Shown: piece after piece, positions 15,207-15,983 of the stretch
Layout of the letters: each line of letters opens with the position of its first letter
How positions within the stretch are numbered: position 1 is the first letter of the stretch
Assembly: GCA_945882755.1 (NCBI GenBank)
Contig: CAMCWS010000047.1
Span: 1 to 15,983 of the forward strand
Direction of reading: 5' to 3'
DNA: 15,983 nucleotides
Origin: Bordetella parapertussis
GTDB taxonomy: Bacteria > Pseudomonadota > Gammaproteobacteria > Burkholderiales > Burkholderiaceae_C
Made by a program: the position numbers and the translations under genes
Notes under the pieces: generated by a model
The model's database searches: none
What the model was told of the DNA's origin: nothing
What the model saw: only the letters and a program-made list of their open reading frames with translations

Positions 15207-15213
15207 GTGGTGT

Positions 15214-15983
15214 TCAGGCGGTTTGACGCAGGGTTTTGGAGTGGCTGTGAACCGCCTCCACCAAGGCGCTCACATGCTCGGGCGGCGTGAACTGGCTGAT
15301 GCCGTGACCGAGGTTGAAGATGTGGGTTGGGCCAGTGGTGCTGGCGTCCGTATGGGGCTTGCCAAAGCTGTCCAGCACGCGGTGCACCTCGGTTGCGATT
15401 TGCGCGGGTGGCGCAAACAGGATGTTGGGGTCAATGTTGCCTTGCAGCGCTTTGCCAGGGCCGCCGACCTCGCCACCTACCAAGCGACGGGCGGTACCTA
15501 AATTCATGGTCCAGTCCAAGCCCAGCACCTCGCAGTCCAGGTCTTTCATCTCGGGCAGCCACAAACCACCGCCCTTGGTGAACACCAGTCGGGGAATGAT
15601 GGCACCGTCGTGGCTGCGTTTGAGCTGCGCCAACACCCGCCGCGTGTAGGCCAGGCTGAATTCTTGGAAAGCGCCATCGGCCAGCACGCCCCCCCAGCTG
15701 TCAAACACCATCACCGCTTGGGCACCGGCTTCAATTTGGGTATTTAAATAGAGGGCCACCGCGTCGGCATTGATGGCCAAGATGCGGTGCATCAGGTCGG
15801 GGCGGCTGTACATCAGGCTTTTCACCAAACGGTAGTCGTCCGACCCGCCACCTTCCACCATATAGCAAGCCAGCGTCCAAGGGCTGCCCGAAAAACCAAT
15901 CAGCGGCACGCGGCCGTTCAAGGCTTTGCGGATGCTGGTGACCGCGTCAAACACATATTGCAGCTTGTGCATATCGGGCACGG
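15214..15983 (-). CDS. hemE: Uroporphyrinogen decarboxylase, C-terminal part (cut by window edge)
   Basis: The C-terminal ~256 residues of HemE, the cytoplasmic haem-pathway enzyme that removes four carboxyl groups from uroporphyrinogen III to give coproporphyrinogen III. The frame runs off the right edge, so roughly 100-110 N-terminal residues (family length about 360) are outside, including the conserved RxPxWxMRQAGR segment and the catalytic Asp. Visible conserved parts are [52 protein letters not shown] and the C-terminal FNLGHGI with its conserved histidine. Any Met near the edge is internal, not the start. It is followed by the A+T-rich spacer and then priA on the same strand. Confidence 0.97.
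   Translation of the reverse strand, partial: VPDMHKLQYVFDAVTSIRKALNGRVPLIGFSGSPWTLACYMVEGGGSDDYRLVKSLMYSRPDLMHRILAINADAVALYLNTQIEAGAQAVMVFDSWGGVLADGAFQEFSLAYTRRVLAQLKRSHDGAIIPRLVFTKGGGLWLPEMKDLDCEVLGLDWTMNLGTARRLVGGEVGGPGKALQGNIDPNILFAPPAQIATEVHRVLDSFGKPHTDASTTGPTHIFNLGHGISQFTPPEHVSALVEAVHSHSKTLRQTA

Larger units (their letters stand above)
14882..15213. other. A+T-rich intergenic region with DnaA boxes (origin-like)
   Basis: This 332-bp stretch between hemE and priA holds no gene that I can support. Its G+C is about 37% by hand count, clearly lower than the flanking genes. It contains two perfect DnaA boxes (14979-14987 and 15165-15173, same orientation), an A+T-rich tract at about 15078-15130 between them that could serve as an unwinding element, and several inverted repeats. 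Three TTGACA hexamers (14945, 14993, 15181) are present but no convincing matching -10 box was found. It could be a chromosomal origin, a DnaA-titrating or DnaA-regulated promoter region for priA, or simply a long 3'/5' untranslated region. No tRNA or recognised ncRNA was seen. Confidence 0.5.

Noticed and set aside
14882..15213. CRISPR, tRNA or small RNA gene in the spacer
   Set aside because: There are no regularly spaced repeats, no cloverleaf or CCA end, and no pattern I recognise as a known RNA family.

Overview
The window reads as ordinary, gene-dense chromosome from a betaproteobacterium of the Burkholderiales, most likely the family Comamonadaceae (a Limnohabitans/Rhodoferax-like organism). 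That placement is inference from overall gene content, protein flavour and moderate-to-high G+C in the genes; there is no rRNA or other direct marker here. No transposase, CRISPR array, tRNA, rRNA or phage gene was seen. Most genes lie on the minus strand.

Left part (1-7281). A small exported Surface-adhesin-E-like protein (42-425, +) is followed by a cluster of palindromic repeats (458-580). Beyond it lies a compact five-gene minus-strand operon transcribed leftward from 7281 to 587: iorA, iorB (4-nt ATGA overlap), then dctP, dctQ and dctM of a complete TRAP transporter. The first two genes encode a ferredoxin-linked, thiamine-diphosphate 2-oxoacid oxidoreductase of the indolepyruvate type. 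The last three encode a periplasmic-binding-protein-dependent, ion-coupled importer. The arrangement suggests uptake of an aryl 2-oxoacid or related organic acid followed by oxidative decarboxylation to an acyl-CoA.

Middle part (7282-12787). selD (selenophosphate synthase, +) diverges from iorA and runs tail-to-tail, with a 3-nt overlap, into a small TfoX N-terminal-domain protein (-). That gene lies downstream of a class II aldolase/adducin-family protein and of the DNA helicase gene rep, all on the minus strand with gaps of 26 and 53 nt. The end of rep runs into a short GGGGTCAGATCCCC element that supplies its last codons. An AEC-family permease (+) diverges from rep and converges on priA.

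Right part (12788-15983). priA (primosomal helicase, -) and the 3' part of hemE (uroporphyrinogen decarboxylase, -, cut by the window edge) flank a 332-bp gene-free, A+T-rich spacer (about 37% G+C by hand count). The spacer has two perfect DnaA boxes, an A+T-rich tract between them and several inverted repeats. It resembles a replication origin or another DnaA-binding locus and is the most intriguing non-coding stretch in the window. I see no clear evidence for a wholly new multi-gene system.
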